The position numbers were made by a program, and so were the translations under genes. Shown one piece after another: positions 23,161 through 35,323 of a stretch of DNA of 64,000 nucleotides. Each line of letters begins with the position of its first letter. The first letter of the stretch is position 1. The notes beneath the pieces are model-generated. The model had not been told where the DNA came from. It searched no databases and saw nothing but the letters and a program-made list of their open reading frames with translations. The DNA is from Uranotaenia lowii (lineage: Eukaryota; Arthropoda; Insecta; Diptera; Culicidae): positions 62,001-126,000 of the forward strand of contig NW_026598356.1 of NCBI RefSeq assembly GCF_029784155.1, read 5' to 3'.

Positions 23161-24140
23161 AATTTTATCATCTTCTTCATTGTTGTCCTAGTGTTTGAAA
23201 AAGCTACGGAATGTGTCAACTGGCATTTAAGCATTTTTAGTAAAAATCTGTTTCACTGTGTGTGCGGAAGATCAACAAAAAGAGCATCGAGAAGGCCTAT
23301 TAAAGGCACGGGGGCCAAGATTGAGAGCATCATTTTGAGTTATTGAACTTCCTTCTTCTCAAATATTTTAAAGCTCTTTTGAGTCAACATATTTTTAATG
23401 AACTCTAAGCTAGTAAGCAAGGAAATTCTTCGAAAGTTATTTTTGGTGCTGGAAAGCTGGAATTTCGATCAACCATTCCGAGCAGACTTTTTTGACAAAA
23501 TTATACCTACCATTATTGTATTGATAGCTCATTTTGGTTACTGCTTGCTATTGATTTAGCCTTTAAAGTCTACTCAGGATGCCTATCTTCACTGTTGAAA
23601 AAAAAACCGAGCTTTGGTGTAATTATGGAGCAAATTAGAGGCCCTTCGGCGCAAATTCTTAGCTAATTAGATAATAATAAAAATACCCCAGTGTCACTGT
23701 CAAACTGACATTTTTGCGAGATGTCATAATAGGCCTTATTTAAATTTGCTTATTTTTTTTCTCAAAACTTTTAAGGTTGAGTTTCTGGATTGTTCCATTT
23801 GTTAGAAGAACTTAACAATTTGTATGAAGTATCAGGTTATGTTTTTGGGATCTTTAGGTTGGGCCATATAGAGTTCGTACGCAATAGATTGGAAGAATGT
23901 TTCGGAAGGTAACCCACACATACACCCCGGGAGGAGGTTGTTGACGTACTTTGGGTAATAGTAACAGTAGCAGCACAGCACAGACAATGACCAATAAGAA
24001 GTGAAAGAAGCCCTTTGAGCTATTTCGGTCTTTTCGCCGAGGACGACGACTCTGATGGCGGCATCGGTTGTGAAAGTCATAAATCAAACAGCTACTTGGC
24101 TGCCGTGTCGCCGGCCGGATTTCTTGTGCATATCTGCTGG
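23161..24140. other. Spacer between the array and the gene leader
   Basis: No gene is supported. The first part is AT-rich with no repeat seen. From about 23830 composition rises and the sequence becomes more complex, possibly the outer promoter region of the gene starting at 25748. Confidence 0.35.
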
Positions 24141-25747
24141 TCACGCCCGACGCCCGCCGTGCACCGCCATCATTGCCGTTGCCGCCACCGTCTTTGATAA
24201 TTTTAGGACAAAAATGAGAATTACCTTCCTCTAAATGAATGCGATTTGTATGTTGTATTTGCTAAAGCTGTTTTTTCGGTTTCTGATGATCTAGTTTTTG
24301 GTGCAGCAGCGGAGAATTGCTTTGCCAATTTGGAAGGCAGCAAACGATGATTGAACTAAATCAAGCGTAGTGCTCCAAGACCAAAGAGCGAGAGAGTGAA
24401 AAAAAAGTGTTGAATGCCCGACGCCTCGACTGAATGTGAAATCCGGCCGGCCCGAAAGGTTCTTCCGTTTGTGTCGTCGTCGTGAGTGTTGTGTGTTCCG
24501 AGAGTTTGCAAACGAAGAAAGAAGAGATTACAATAATGATGGAAAAATTAAAATAAAATGAAATTATGATAATAGCAGAAAGGCAAGGCAAAAAATAAAC
24601 GAATATAAACGAGCGGCAGTGTCCATCGGATTGTGGATAGGATTGGCCGACGACCGACAGAGAGAGGTATAGAAGGGCTAAAAAACATAAGAGTTGCAGC
24701 AACCGAGCACGCCTGAAGCTGAAGCCAAAGAAGAGTTAAGACGAGGTTGAGCGTGGATTCGGCAAGGTGACGCGAGAAGTAGTGCAAGGGTTTGTGTGTG
24801 ATCAACCACCGGAGGTTCTAAGCACGCTACCTTATCGCGCAACAGAGAATTCTGCCGAGAGCTTCTTCGTCGTCGACTAAAGCTCAGCAAAAAAAAAAAA
24901 AGAAAGACGACAACGTCTGGGGATCATCTTACTGTTGTTGATGTTGTTGCTGTTTTCGGTGTTCAGCCAGAAGAAGTTGTTTTAACGATCATTTTTGTGC
25001 GAAGGGCTCTCTCTCCTAAGCACCCCCTCCCAGTTATCTGCAATCGAGATTTCACGAATAAAGAAGTGCACTTTGGAAAAGCTCTAGCCAACAACCTTCT
25101 CGGTTGAGTGTTTGTATTGAAAATAGTTATCATAAAATTAAATATTAATAAAGCGCGCGCAGAACAAGTGAACATTAAGCTGTAACTGAGCTGAGTGGAT
25201 CTAGCAATACGTTGCCCCTCCCCCTTGGCTCATTTGTCTCTCCGAAAGCTGCGCGTAGGAGTGCCGAGAAAGAAAGAAAGAAGCCGAGAGCCGAAACCCG
25301 GCGAAAATCAGTGCCCAGAAATAAATTGTGCAAAGTTATGATTTCATGTGTATAATTTTTGATAATAAATTTTTATTGCAAAATATCGTATTGTAATCAA
25401 ATTCAGATCGTTCAGCAGGCTGCGTGCTGGTTTGTTGAAGAAAATAATAGCCCTTTAGGCCTGTAGCGCAGTGAGAGAGCTCGTCCAGAGTAAACGGGGC
25501 GCATAAAGCAAATAAAGAATTAAACGTATTAATTATCTGGCTGGGCTGATCTGATTAGTGCGCGCCCTTTTTTTCCTGTTGTTGTTGTTCAAAAGAGCAA
25601 CTCGAAGGAGACGACCAACAACCCGAAGGAAAAATCTCGTAGCTAGCGCCCGGGTAACGAGAAAACCGCAGCAAAATTTCCGCCCTACTCGACGCCCGCA
25701 CGGTTCCACAAAAATTCTGCAAACTGGAACCATATGACGTAAGCACG
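24141..25747 (+). promoter_or_regulatory. Putative promoter and 5' leader of the 25748 gene
   Basis: This 1.6-kb stretch is GC-richer and more complex than the surrounding repeats. It contains GA-rich tracts (AGCGAGAGAGTG at about 24387 and AGAAAGAAAGAAAG at about 25270), an A-run at about 24889, and many upstream ATGs and stops. It runs directly into the coding exon. No TATA box or initiator stands out, so the start site is not placed. It may include one or more untranslated exons. Confidence 0.45.
25734..25742 (+). promoter_or_regulatory. Two-codon upstream ORF (ATG ACG TAA)
   Basis: ATGACGTAA ends five bases before the main start codon at 25748. Such a minimal upstream ORF can reduce initiation at the main ATG or force re-initiation. 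Whether it is in the mature mRNA depends on the transcription start, which is not shown. Confidence 0.55.
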
Positions 25748-26133
25748 ATGTACGCGTACGCGCAGGGTGGATCGCAAGGTCCGCCACACTACGCGTCGGC
25801 GAGCAATGCGTACCTGCCGGCGACGCACCATCACGCCGGCTATCCTCCGTACCACGGGGGGCCTTCGACGCCGCCGTCCACCATCACCTCCTACAACAAT
25901 GTGGCGGGGCCGTCGTCGCTGCTAGGGCACCATTACGCGTCGCCGCACCATATGCCGCCGCCACCGCCGCCTTCGTTGGCTAGCGCTACGCATACGGCTT
26001 CGTCAGCGGCGGCGGCCGCGGCTGCTGCAGCCGCAGCCGCAGCGGCAGGTGTTGTGAGCCCGCTCGGTGGCATCGGCGGGGATCCGCAGCTTACGGATCT
26101 GAACGCGCAGCTTGGCATTCCCAAGCGGAGAAG
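25748..26133 (+). CDS. First coding exon of a putative nuclear regulatory protein
   Basis: The exon encodes 128 complete codons plus two bases of a split codon. It starts at an ATG followed by TACGCGTACGCG and ends at AAG|GTAAGT, so an intron follows. The product is low-complexity: Tyr-, His- and Pro-rich at residues 1-75 (three His at 27-29, a Pro run at 70-75), a 14-residue Ala tract at 87-100, then GVVSPLGGIGGDPQLTDLNA and a basic end, PKRR at 125-128. Ala runs and His/Pro-rich stretches are typical of insect transcription factors, and the terminal basic cluster could be a nuclear localisation signal or the start of a DNA-binding basic region continued in exon 2. A bHLH-PAS protein is one possibility, but no conserved domain is inside this exon and I do not assign a family. 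Codon use is GC-rich at third positions, unlike the AT-rich flanks, which supports real coding. Confidence 0.82.
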
Positions 26134-26139
26134 GTAAGT
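26134..26139 (+). other. Splice donor GTAAGT
   Basis: CGGAGAAG|GTAAGT matches the full consensus donor. The exon ends after the second base of a codon (AG|), so the next exon must supply one base, giving Arg or Ser. An in-frame TAA follows 1-3 bases into the intron if unspliced. Confidence 0.85.
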
Positions 26140-26198
26140 TGGCTTAGAATTATCGACAGATTGTCCAAGTAAAGTCACATTTCGAGTTGAACAGTAGC

Positions 26199-26470
26199 GT
26201 TGAAAGTTCACACTCGGCTGAGTAAAGGGTACACAAGGAAATAAAATCGGTTTTCCTCTTGGAGCTTCCTTTGACACTGAGCTGACTTTTGACCGAGCTT
26301 TTAAAGATCAGTAGCTCGATTTAAAACAGAAGTACTTAAAGTTGACATTCGGCTAAGTAAAGGGTACACAAAACACAAAAACCATTTTTCTTCTTGGAGC
26401 TACTGTTAACTTTGAGCTTACTTTTGATCGAACTTCAGCAGAGTATGATCAGCAGCTCAATAACACGAGT
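26199..26470 (+). repeat. Tandem duplication, period about 135 bp, in the first intron
   Basis: The phrase TTCGGCTAAGTAAAGGGTAC at about 26348 matches CTCGGCTGAGTAAAGGGTAC at about 26213. Both copies continue through CTTGGAGCT, a TTTGAGCT-like phrase, CTTTTGAYCGA and GATCAGYAGCTC. The divergence suggests an old duplication. Confidence 0.7.
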
Positions 26471-27660
26471 GTCTGTTATTTGTAATTAAAAGTGTGCGTG
26501 CCTTCCAGTCAGCCGTTAGTGAACTTTTTAGTTACATGTATGAAACTTCTATGCACCTTTGGTGATGAAAAAAAATTAAAGGGAAGCAATATATTTTAAA
26601 GAGAAAAACTTTGGAATTTCATCGCATCAATTTTGGCAAATCATCGGAAAAATTTTCATATTTTTCATAAAATCTCAAAGATAATATTCAAATCAATTTC
26701 TTGATTTAAAAGTAGAGACGTGTTTTTGAGGATGAAAAATTTTAAGAACTGTATAGTGAAAAAAAGATATTATTGTAAAAAGTGTTTGTAATTTAACTTG
26801 GTCAATTCCCGAAAGAAAGGTTGCTTCCTTTTAGCTGCGTTTCGCACAAGACGTGGAATTGGGAAGCTATCAGAGAAAAATGCCGATGAAAGGAATCTCA
26901 AGTATTACGGTATCAACCATACGAGGGAAATACACAACGCGTGAAGTTCTAGAATGGAGAACGGTAGGATGAAGATTCAGAAGGTCGTCAAAAAGTTCTA
27001 GGAAATCCAAACAAAATCTAAGAGCTAAGTATTTTTTGTAATTTTCAGAAAAATGATGCAACATTATTCTTAAATTATAAATAACCCGAAAAGTTCCTTC
27101 GGCATCATGTTTATCTGATTTTATTTATTAATTTTAAATATGGTGTTTGAAAATACTGTATTTCAACTTTTTGAAGATATTTCTGGGAAAAATTATCGAA
27201 TCCTGAAACAAACTCCTTCAATTAACTGGAATGATGTCAATGATATTCAATATTGAACAATGATTCGTGAATTGATTTGTTCATTGATTTGATAAATTGA
27301 AATAAAAAATGTGTTTTTTTTTTTATCAGAAACAATAAAGCTTGACAGAGAACAACTATTTTTCTAAACAGTTTTTTTTACAACACCAATGATTTGGTTT
27401 TAAAACGATTTATTGAAAAAAAATTCAGTTATTGAAATTGGATCATATTGAATTTCTTTTTCAGATTTTTCTACATTGTTTTACATATGTATGATATTGA
27501 AATTCTCTGATGAAAAAGTGCGAAAATTCATTATAGAAACTATAGTAAGTTTTTAACACAGAAGCATTTTATAAAATGTATGGATCTTGTTTAAATAGCA
27601 GGTTTTTGGTTAAAATTAGAAACATAACAGAAAGCACGATCTTTTACCCCCTCCCAAACC
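26471..27660. other. AT-rich intron-like sequence
   Basis: No exon or gene is supported. A 26-bp word at 26690-26715 (containing AATCAATTTCTTGATTTAAA) recurs exactly at 28489-28514. Confidence 0.4.
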
Positions 27661-27667
27661 AGATTAT

Positions 27668-28385
27668 TTGCCAGGATGCAGAGGTAACCTCGGTCAGCAA
27701 GCACAAATTCATTTAATTCATTCCTTTCTTTTTTTTCTATTGACGTGGCTGGCGCCGTTATTGATGTTCCAAGAGAGAGCATCAGTTTTGTACATTAAGA
27801 ATGAGATGCTAATCCCAAGCGCCTTTCTTTTGACCTCTGTGCGAAATTGGTGGCTTCGGTCAATCACTTAGTAGCAATCATTGGTGACGTGAAGCTTATT
27901 CTACCGAACCACACCAACAATCGTGGATTTCGAAATGTCTTTTTTTCATTGCAAATCATTAAAAAAATTCAATTATTTTAATTTTTTAAATCTGTCTTTA
28001 AAACAGTTTTTTTTGCATTTCGGATTTAACGGTTTTAAAAGCTGAAAGATTTCAATATGAACTAATAGAAGTTAGGAAAACAATTTTTAAGGTTCATCGT
28101 AACACTAGTCAAAAGTGTCTCCCAATCAATTCCTTCAACCCCTCTCCCCCTTTTCTCTTTCTTCCAATCTATCTATTGACTACTAGGACTTGGCCGGCGC
28201 CGTTATTGACGTTAAAAGAGAGAGTATCAGTTTTGAGCAGTGTGAATGAGCTGCTAATCCCAAGCACCATTCATTTACCACTGATTAAAATTGATGGCCT
28301 CGGTCAATCACGGAGTAGCAACCATTGGCGATGTGGAACTTGTTCTACTGAGCCACGCCAGCGATCGTGGACCTCGAAGTGATTG
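27668..28385 (+). repeat. Dispersed repeat, two copies about 475 bp apart
   Basis: Copy one (27668-27945) and copy two (about 28160-28385) share GGCGCCGTTATTGA, AGAGAGAGYATCAGTTTTG, GCTAATCCCAAGC, CGGTCAATCAC, AGTAGCAA and a CCACRCCARC-ATCGTGGA ending. A third, shorter copy starting AGGATGCAGAAGTAACCT is at about 51804-51975. The short open frames inside are not conserved between copies, so it is not a gene. Confidence 0.7.
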
Positions 28386-28470
28386 TTATTATAATATGTT
28401 TTTGGAACAAGCAAATTTTCGGGTTCACTTCGGGTTTTACGGTTAAAGGTGGATGTGAGTAGTTAATCAA

Positions 28471-28490
28471 GCTAAGCTAAGCTAAGCTAA
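28471..28490 (+). repeat. Short AGCTA microsatellite
   Basis: GCTAAGCTAAGCTAAGCTAA comprises four 5-bp units, directly before the second copy of the 26-bp word shared with 26690. Confidence 0.8.
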
Positions 28491-28514
28491 ATCAATTTCT
28501 TGATTTAAAAGTAG

Positions 28515-29001
28515 TTTTCCGGCACTCTCGAATCTCGATATAGATATGATGTAAATCTAAAACACTTATTTAAACAAACGAAGTTTTAATCAGAGCTGGT
28601 AATGGTGACTGTTAACTACTGACATTTAACGAAAATGCCAGCTAGATCGAAATCATGATCATTTCTTGAACCCAAAGCATGCCATCATAATATGTGGTTT
28701 ATCAGTCTTGAGCGTTTTCGTTGATAACATCGACCCATGCCCAACCACTTTCTTAACTGTAGTGACGGAGTCAGTTGCTGAGATTTAGCGAGTAAACGTA
28801 TGTCAACGTGCTACTGAGTTCATCTGACACATTGCGTAAAAACCGGTTGTACAGACTGCGATCTATGGAACTGCTCACTACTAGTTCTACACTTGGTGTC
28901 TACTAGTCCGGCAACACTTTTTACCTGCCGGAAACGGATTTACTGCATAGTTAAGGGGTCTGCATTAAGTTATCCCCAATTATCATAGACTTTTTACCAT
29001 A
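28515..29001. other. Unique intron-like sequence
   Basis: No feature can be supported. Composition is mixed, without simple repeats. Confidence 0.35.
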
Positions 29002-29009
29002 GTTGAGAT

Positions 29010-29816
29010 CAGTGTTCCGAAAATCACTCATTTTCAATGAATGTTTCTGATTGCACTTCGCAGCGGAACGTTCAGCGGTCGGGTTTCGTTATTGATTGCT
29101 ACTGGACCTATCCAATCAACGATCGTTAAATGCATCGCTAAAATACAGATAACCTCGCACGATGCTTGCTGTCAAAACAGTGCAGCACCATCATCAAATC
29201 GGAATCTCACCAATGCGCAATGCATATGGCGAATCATGTTGGTTTTGATCAGGAGTGAATGGATCAGGCAGTGAGTGAGTGATACATGCAACCGATCATT
29301 AGCGTATTTTGTTTGATTTTAAACATAGCAAATTAATAAATTTATTTGTTTTCATATCGTTTTTTAACATCAGTATGATCAAAATCAAATTGTAGTTGTG
29401 TTTGAGAGGGAAAGATGTTCACTTTCGCCGTGTTTTTCAATTTTTACAAGTTCTCTTATTAAACTGTAGTCCGTCACGTTAACATTACTGAGAAATTATG
29501 GAGTCCCGCACAACTGTTTGATTTTTCTCGTCCAGCAAAAAATAATTTTGAATTTCTAATAAATCAGGCAGATACTGAGTGAGCGACATTCAGAATGGAT
29601 CAGTTTGTATCTCACTCATCTCTGATATGCGATGTTTACAAAACCGATGATTCTGAATGATGCGACTCGGTTTGCATAGCTGAGTGGAGTGCTGATCGAG
29701 ATTGCATACCAGCCAGGCGAATCAGTTGCGAGAGGCGCTATCCCATTATACAATCAGAATGTTTCCAACAAGAAACGCATCCTGAGTGTTTGTTTTGATT
29801 GATTTTCAGAACACTG
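29010..29816. mobile_element. Non-autonomous hAT-type element
   Basis: The 807-bp element begins CAGTGTTCCGAAAATCA and ends TGATTTTCAGAACACTG, 17-bp inverted ends with one mismatch. It is flanked by the exact 8-bp duplication GTTGAGAT (29002-29009 and 29817-29824). CAGTG/CACTG ends with an 8-bp duplication are the hallmark of hAT transposons. There is no transposase frame, so it would need an enzyme supplied elsewhere. The intact duplication and ends imply a fairly recent insertion. Confidence 0.88.
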
Positions 29817-29824
29817 GTTGAGAT

Positions 29825-32340
29825 CAAGGTTTCCACTCCGATACTTGGTTTGTACTTCGTGAGCATCCTAGAGTGGCTCCTTATACTTCTTAATCATTTG
29901 GGCCTAAAACTATTCAGAATTTTTTTTTCATGAGTTTTCAAGTCGATAATGAAGAATTTTCGAGGCGATTGTGCAAAACTATTTTTGCCATGCTTTTTTG
30001 TATCCTAAATGTCTCAAATACACGTAGGCATAATAGTCCTTTTTATAACCAACCCAAAGCTGCTAAAGTTGAATGAAGTGCCCGGATACTAAATAATGAT
30101 CATAGCTAAAGATTCTTGATTGAATGTGGACGATGCTAAATAGATTCATAATCAGTTTTATTTTTTCATGTGCTTTTTTTGGTTCGTTAGATATCAATGA
30201 TTGATTTAACTCAAAATTGCTCATTTTTAAACATCCAAACGTCACATCTCCATAACTAGAAGCGACAGCCAAAATCTGACAGAAGCATCGAATTCAGGAC
30301 GTCAAAATCTTCCAAAATCTGTTAACAAACATGAGCACCAAAGCCACTGGTAGAGTCAGTGTTTATTCTTCAATCAGAGGGTACTTTTCTAAATTGTTTT
30401 CCTCCATTGTTTTTAGAATTTGAATTTGATCTTGTAAATAATTTTCTTTAAAATCCGGATCAAATTTGTAATGCTTCTTATGACACTTGGAGTTGAAACA
30501 TCACGAGGGGAGTGATAATAGAAAATAATCCATATTATCAGTAAATTGATATAAATTAGACAAGAGCTTTCATGCAAAAATTCAAAAATCTGGTAATTTT
30601 AGATTGAACATTTGACAAAATCTTGAATTCAAAAGGTGATACAAACTACATTTTCTACAATTTGGTTTCCGCTCATTCAACTTTTTGAGTTTTTGAATAA
30701 TTCATCGAATTTTTCAATAAAATACCTTGGACTTTTATTATTTCCCCCTTCTGAATTTTCTGAAAAATCGAAGAGAGAGATGACATAAGAAGAATTTAAT
30801 ACTAGTTCAGGCCTTACAGGGGAATAAATTTGGAAATTGGTTCATTTCGAATGTCTGACGTTGACTTATAAGATTTTTTTAAACCTTACTTAAAAATTCA
30901 TTTTTCAGAGTTGACCTTTGATAATTCGGACGAAGAAAAATAGTTTAATTCCACTTTAAATTTTAATGCTGGGATGCAATTGTAAACAAAAAATTAAAAA
31001 TGGAATACTTTCCCAATGCTTTTGCTGAAGTTGTTTTGTTTTATGCGAACAACACAATGCCTTAAATTTCTCATTCCACTTTGTTCAAGTTTTACAAATT
31101 TTATATACAATGGCAAATATACTCAATTGGTAGTTTTTCAAATAGTTTCTTTAAAAAGAGATTATGCAATTAAACAATTGATCAAATTTTAGTAGTGCAA
31201 TGGTTTGAAAATAGAACAAAATGTTTATGGGAAAGTGAATATTTTGGTAGAAAATCGATTTTTTTTAATATAAAACAAACCCATTTACATTTATAGTTTC
31301 AAAAATTTTTAAAAATAATATCCGGTATTGCCAGAATTGTTTATTTGAAAATTCGGAATAAAACCCCAGGATTTTGATTGATTTTAATAAAAAAAAATCC
31401 GGATTAGATCGACACGCATAACTGTGATAAAAAATTTTAGATACTGCCATGAGATAAAAAACGAAACCAATTGAAATTCACGAAAGTAATCCGAGTGATA
31501 TGTATGTATATGGATTATTCACCATCGGTGCATGTATTCACTGCAGTTTCGCATGCGCATGCGCTGAATTGCATTCTTGAGATTATTAATTCGGCTGCCC
31601 AGCTGTTAAATGATTGATCATTCTAAAAAATACATTTATTAATAAAAAGAAATCAATGCTATATCAATCTTACCTTTTTACCAACCTTGCTTTCTCAACC
31701 CATCTTACCTTCTTACAATTTGTACAAATTGTAATCCAATTTCGAATCAAACAATTTTTTTATGCAATTTTTGGGAATTAATAAAGTCAGATTTTTTTTT
31801 ACGCTAAAACACAGAATTTTTTTCGGCATCCCTGCTCACAAATGACGTACACGCTCCTTGTTTTAAACTCAAAATTAAGCAGTTTTGGTTCAAAACAGCA
31901 CTTCAGTTGCAGCCCTCAACTTTGAGTTTGAATGGGCAATCGCAATATTAAGTTCTGACTGGCATACTCAAACCTAAGTTCGATAACCGAATTCCAATAT
32001 GAACTTCTTTATGCCTTTATTTGTAGCTAGCGAAATGCGGTTCGGCAAAAATGGCACGAATGGGATTAGTTATGAGTTAGTACGAACTCCATTTTGAACC
32101 ATCGCAAAAGGAAGGATGGAAGGAAAAAAGGAACTCAACTTAAAGCTCATAGAATCGAACTATGTTTTGAACCTCGGTCAAACTTAATTTTGAGTTTAAA
32201 AAAGAAGGGTGTATGTTTTCAATGTCGGATTTTCCCAAATCCACAACAAGAATTCAGTATGGGCCTCCTTTAGGTCAAAGCGGTATCTCATAAGCGGAGT
32301 AACTTTTATTGCGTGTTATATGAAGTAAACCAATAAATTG
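29825..32340. other. AT-rich intron-like sequence with one repeat fragment
   Basis: No gene is supported. About 30185-30325 is a diverged copy of the unit duplicated at 42.3-42.9 kb, sharing a TGATTGATTT-ACTCAAA phrase, AATCTGACARAAG and an AGGACGTCAAAATCTTCC-like phrase. CGCATGCGCATGCGC sits near 31551. Confidence 0.45.
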
Positions 32341-33345
32341 AGTTCACTTTTCAAAAAGTGAAAAAGCAAACCGTTCAGTTGATGACCGAAGGCGGATTGT
32401 TGTTGCTACACTTCAGCGCAATTGGCTCCCAGCATGGAAGAAACCGGGCGCGACAACGACGCGAATCTGGACCCACTGATACTGCTGCTCCAATATGGAG
32501 GAATCCCACCAAATTCATCCATGAAAGGACGACTTATCCCTTTCAGCACAAACGGAGCGGAAACTGTCGGGGGGACCCAGCAGGACATCTCTGTGCGTTG
32601 TTGGGGCGGTTAGCAACCTACACGAGGAACCCCCCTTGAGATCTGGTTCTGAGGGGTGGGTGGGTGTAGACATGTCAGTGGCCTTTTTGTTAGTTGCCCC
32701 TCCTTCCGCTCTCACTCAAAAGTACCTCTTCCAAAACCCTCAAAGATGGAACAGAGTCTGTCTGATAATGTTGACGGGGCCGCTTCTCCAGGAGGTCCTG
32801 AGCAAACACAAAAAGAGCGGCGGCGAGGACCTGAGGTTGGGACGCGGAAAAACAAAGATAACATAACATTAAATTTAATTTATTACAGATTTAAGCGTGC
32901 GCGCCAGCGTGTGCGCCTCGCTTATTGGGGTGATGCGTTTCTTGCCTCTTTTTTTTCCTACTTCCCCCTTTAAAGAATTGGCTATCGCGTCGCGAATTTA
33001 TGCTTGAAAGATGGCCGGTTTTAGTATGATAATATATTCAGCGCGAAGTAGGATTAAGTTACACTGCACCGGATTTGCAGCGACACCTGGAGAGTAGAAG
33101 CAAGGGAGATCAGAAGGTATTGGCTGGCAGGAAGTCTTGCACGCATGAAATGTTCAAGTGATGCGCGGTATATAATCGCTCGGAGCCTATAAATCGAATG
33201 TGAAAAGTTATGGCTAGTTGCAGAAATTGGTGCGTCAGGTCCCTGCTGTGCGTTTTCTGTACTCAGATGAGACGGTGCGACTTTTGAATAAAAAAGTAAA
33301 AAAAAAAACGACGACGAGAGATTGGCCGCCATAAATTAGTGTCAT
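32341..33345. other. GC-richer island, no gene assigned
   Basis: Overlapping frames of 60-105 codons occur on both strands between 32358 and 33332. None has a recognisable domain or clean splice structure. The composition suggests old coding or regulatory DNA, or a captured gene piece, but the evidence does not decide. Confidence 0.3.
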
Positions 33346-33770
33346 GTAGTGGAAATTGATACATTCTCATAAAAATTGCAACTTACTATGATAGCACCAT
33401 CTCGATAGGTGTTCAATCAAGAAGAGTCGGCCTTATGTGAGGCGTAGTGGCTATTTTCAGATGAACGTATCCATAACTTATTATTGAAGGCGCAAATCGA
33501 CAGAGTACATTGAAAAATTGCATATCAGGAAATCATTTACATAAACTTTCTAGACAGCTTGCTCAAGCGATTTTTCATCTAAAATCTTTTAAGGAAAAAA
33601 AGTAATACTAAAATTCTTTTTTTTCCTTATTTAGTTTAAATTGAACACAAAATCAATATTATAAATGACGTCTACAGTTCTTATCAATAAAAGTAACCAA
33701 AAAAAAAAAAAAGATATATCTCCGAATCGAAACGTTGGGAGATGAACCTGATCAAAAGAACACTTGTCTC
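33346..33770. other. AT-rich spacer
   Basis: No feature is seen apart from a run of A at about 33700-33711. Confidence 0.35.
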
Positions 33771-34571
33771 AATAGACTGATTCGATTTGGGGTCAATTTT
33801 GAATTTCTTAAAACCTGGGATCTGAAAAGCTTCGTTGTGGTCCAAAACTCATCCATGATTTTTTGCAGAATTTTAAAATAATGTTTACATGAGTAAATTT
33901 AAACTTTTGGGTTTGTATGAGAAAATTGAAATTTGTGTACTGAAAAATCAACATCATTTTTGTTTCTTCTGTGGAACAGAGCCCGCTAATAGTTTTAGTG
34001 CCAATTTATAAATTCTCTAAAGGAAATTTTCGGCTCAACAACTTTTTCCAAGACCGTAACTCCGTATCTTATTAGGCAAAAAAGTTATAAGCTGTTTAAT
34101 AGGTGTATGTCTTTCAATAAACTCAATTGACATCACTGCTGGAACCTCGCGAAGTATTTCATGAAAAGTAGTAATGCAATACCTTGCTAGTCACCCAGGA
34201 GTGATGTCAATTGAATTTATTATTTTTTAATGTCAAAAGACATACCCCTATTAAACAGCTTATAACCTTTTTCCCTAATAAGATACGAAGTTACGGTCTT
34301 GGACAAAGTTGTTCGGCGGAAAATTTTCTTTAGGAAAAAACTACAAAAACTATCAGCAGACTCGGTTCCACAGAAGATACAAAAATCATGTTGATTTTTT
34401 AGTAGAAAATACTCAATTTTTCCATACCAACCTAAAAGTTTAAATTTACTCATGTAAACTTTTTGTTAAAATTCTGCAAAAAATCATGGATGGGTTTTGG
34501 ACCAAATCGAAGCGTTTTAGACCCCAGGGTTTGAGAAATTAAAAAATAACCCTTATTCGACTCAGTCCATT
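33771..34571. mobile_element. Long foldback element, copy 1
   Basis: Arms of about 370 bp are inverted around a centre near 34170. The left arm reads CATCCATGATTTTTTGCAGA ... TTTACATGAGTAAATTTAAA ... AACATCATTTTTGTTTCTTC ... TCAATTGACATCACT; the right arm repeats this in reverse. Outer ends read about AGACTGATTCGATTTGGGGTC and, in reverse, GGACTGAGTCGAATAAGGG. No coding capacity is present. A second, partly deleted copy is at 60676-61336. Target-site duplications are not clear. Confidence 0.85.
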
Positions 34572-35315
34572 GGTCAACTCTAGAGGATCGTTCAACATGG
34601 CCAAATTTGTTTGGTATTTTGATTATTTTTGAAAATTTAAAAGTTGGGCTCTAACTCTACTGAATGATTTTCTACAAGCAAACGTAATTTCAATCAAGTC
34701 CTTCCAAAATTAAACGATAATATATAATCTGGGAAGTCAGAAAAAAGTGTTGGCTCAAACGATTATAATATTGTTATTTTCCGTTGAAAATTTCAAAAAT
34801 ATGATTCATTGATTAAAATTAAGGGCTCTCAATTTTAGCCTCACTTAATATGTCGTTTTTCACCCTTTATCTTAGGAGCGTTCAGAGATAAAACTTACAA
34901 AGCCCAATTACGAACCGCGGTTTCAAATAAACAAGTAAATCCCTCTTAAATTCCTCTTCTCAAAACACTAAAAATGAACCTTTTTTTTCATGAGAATTGA
35001 GCTGACATCTTTCAAAGCAATTTTATTAATTTGTACCATTCGAAAAGTTAATTTCCAATCAGAGCTTGAAAAAATGTTGTATCATATATGACATCTTTAG
35101 AGAAATATTTTATCTTTTAAATCAAGATGAAATCAGAGATTAGATCTCTTCAAGGAAACATGAAGTTTCACTAAGATCCTATAGGTGGGTGTTTTTTCCT
35201 TCTTATTACATTCCATCAAATCAGCTCAAATTCGTTTTTCTTAAACAGCTTATTTTCTTATCAGTATCAATTATTTAAAAAAAAACTTATTAGAATGCAA
35301 ACGATTTTTAAGATT
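34572..35315. other. AT-rich spacer
   Basis: No gene, repeat or RNA could be supported. Confidence 0.35.
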
Positions 35316-35323
35316 AAATTAGA

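Noticed and set aside
25748..26133. Assignment of the exon to a specific bHLH-PAS protein such as spineless.
   Set aside because: The resemblance is limited to a Gln-Leu-Gly plus basic tract; no domain lies in the exon, so a name would be guesswork.
32358..32973. Overlapping frames of 60-105 codons on both strands.
   Set aside because: No recognisable motif and no consistent frame; kept only as an unassigned island.
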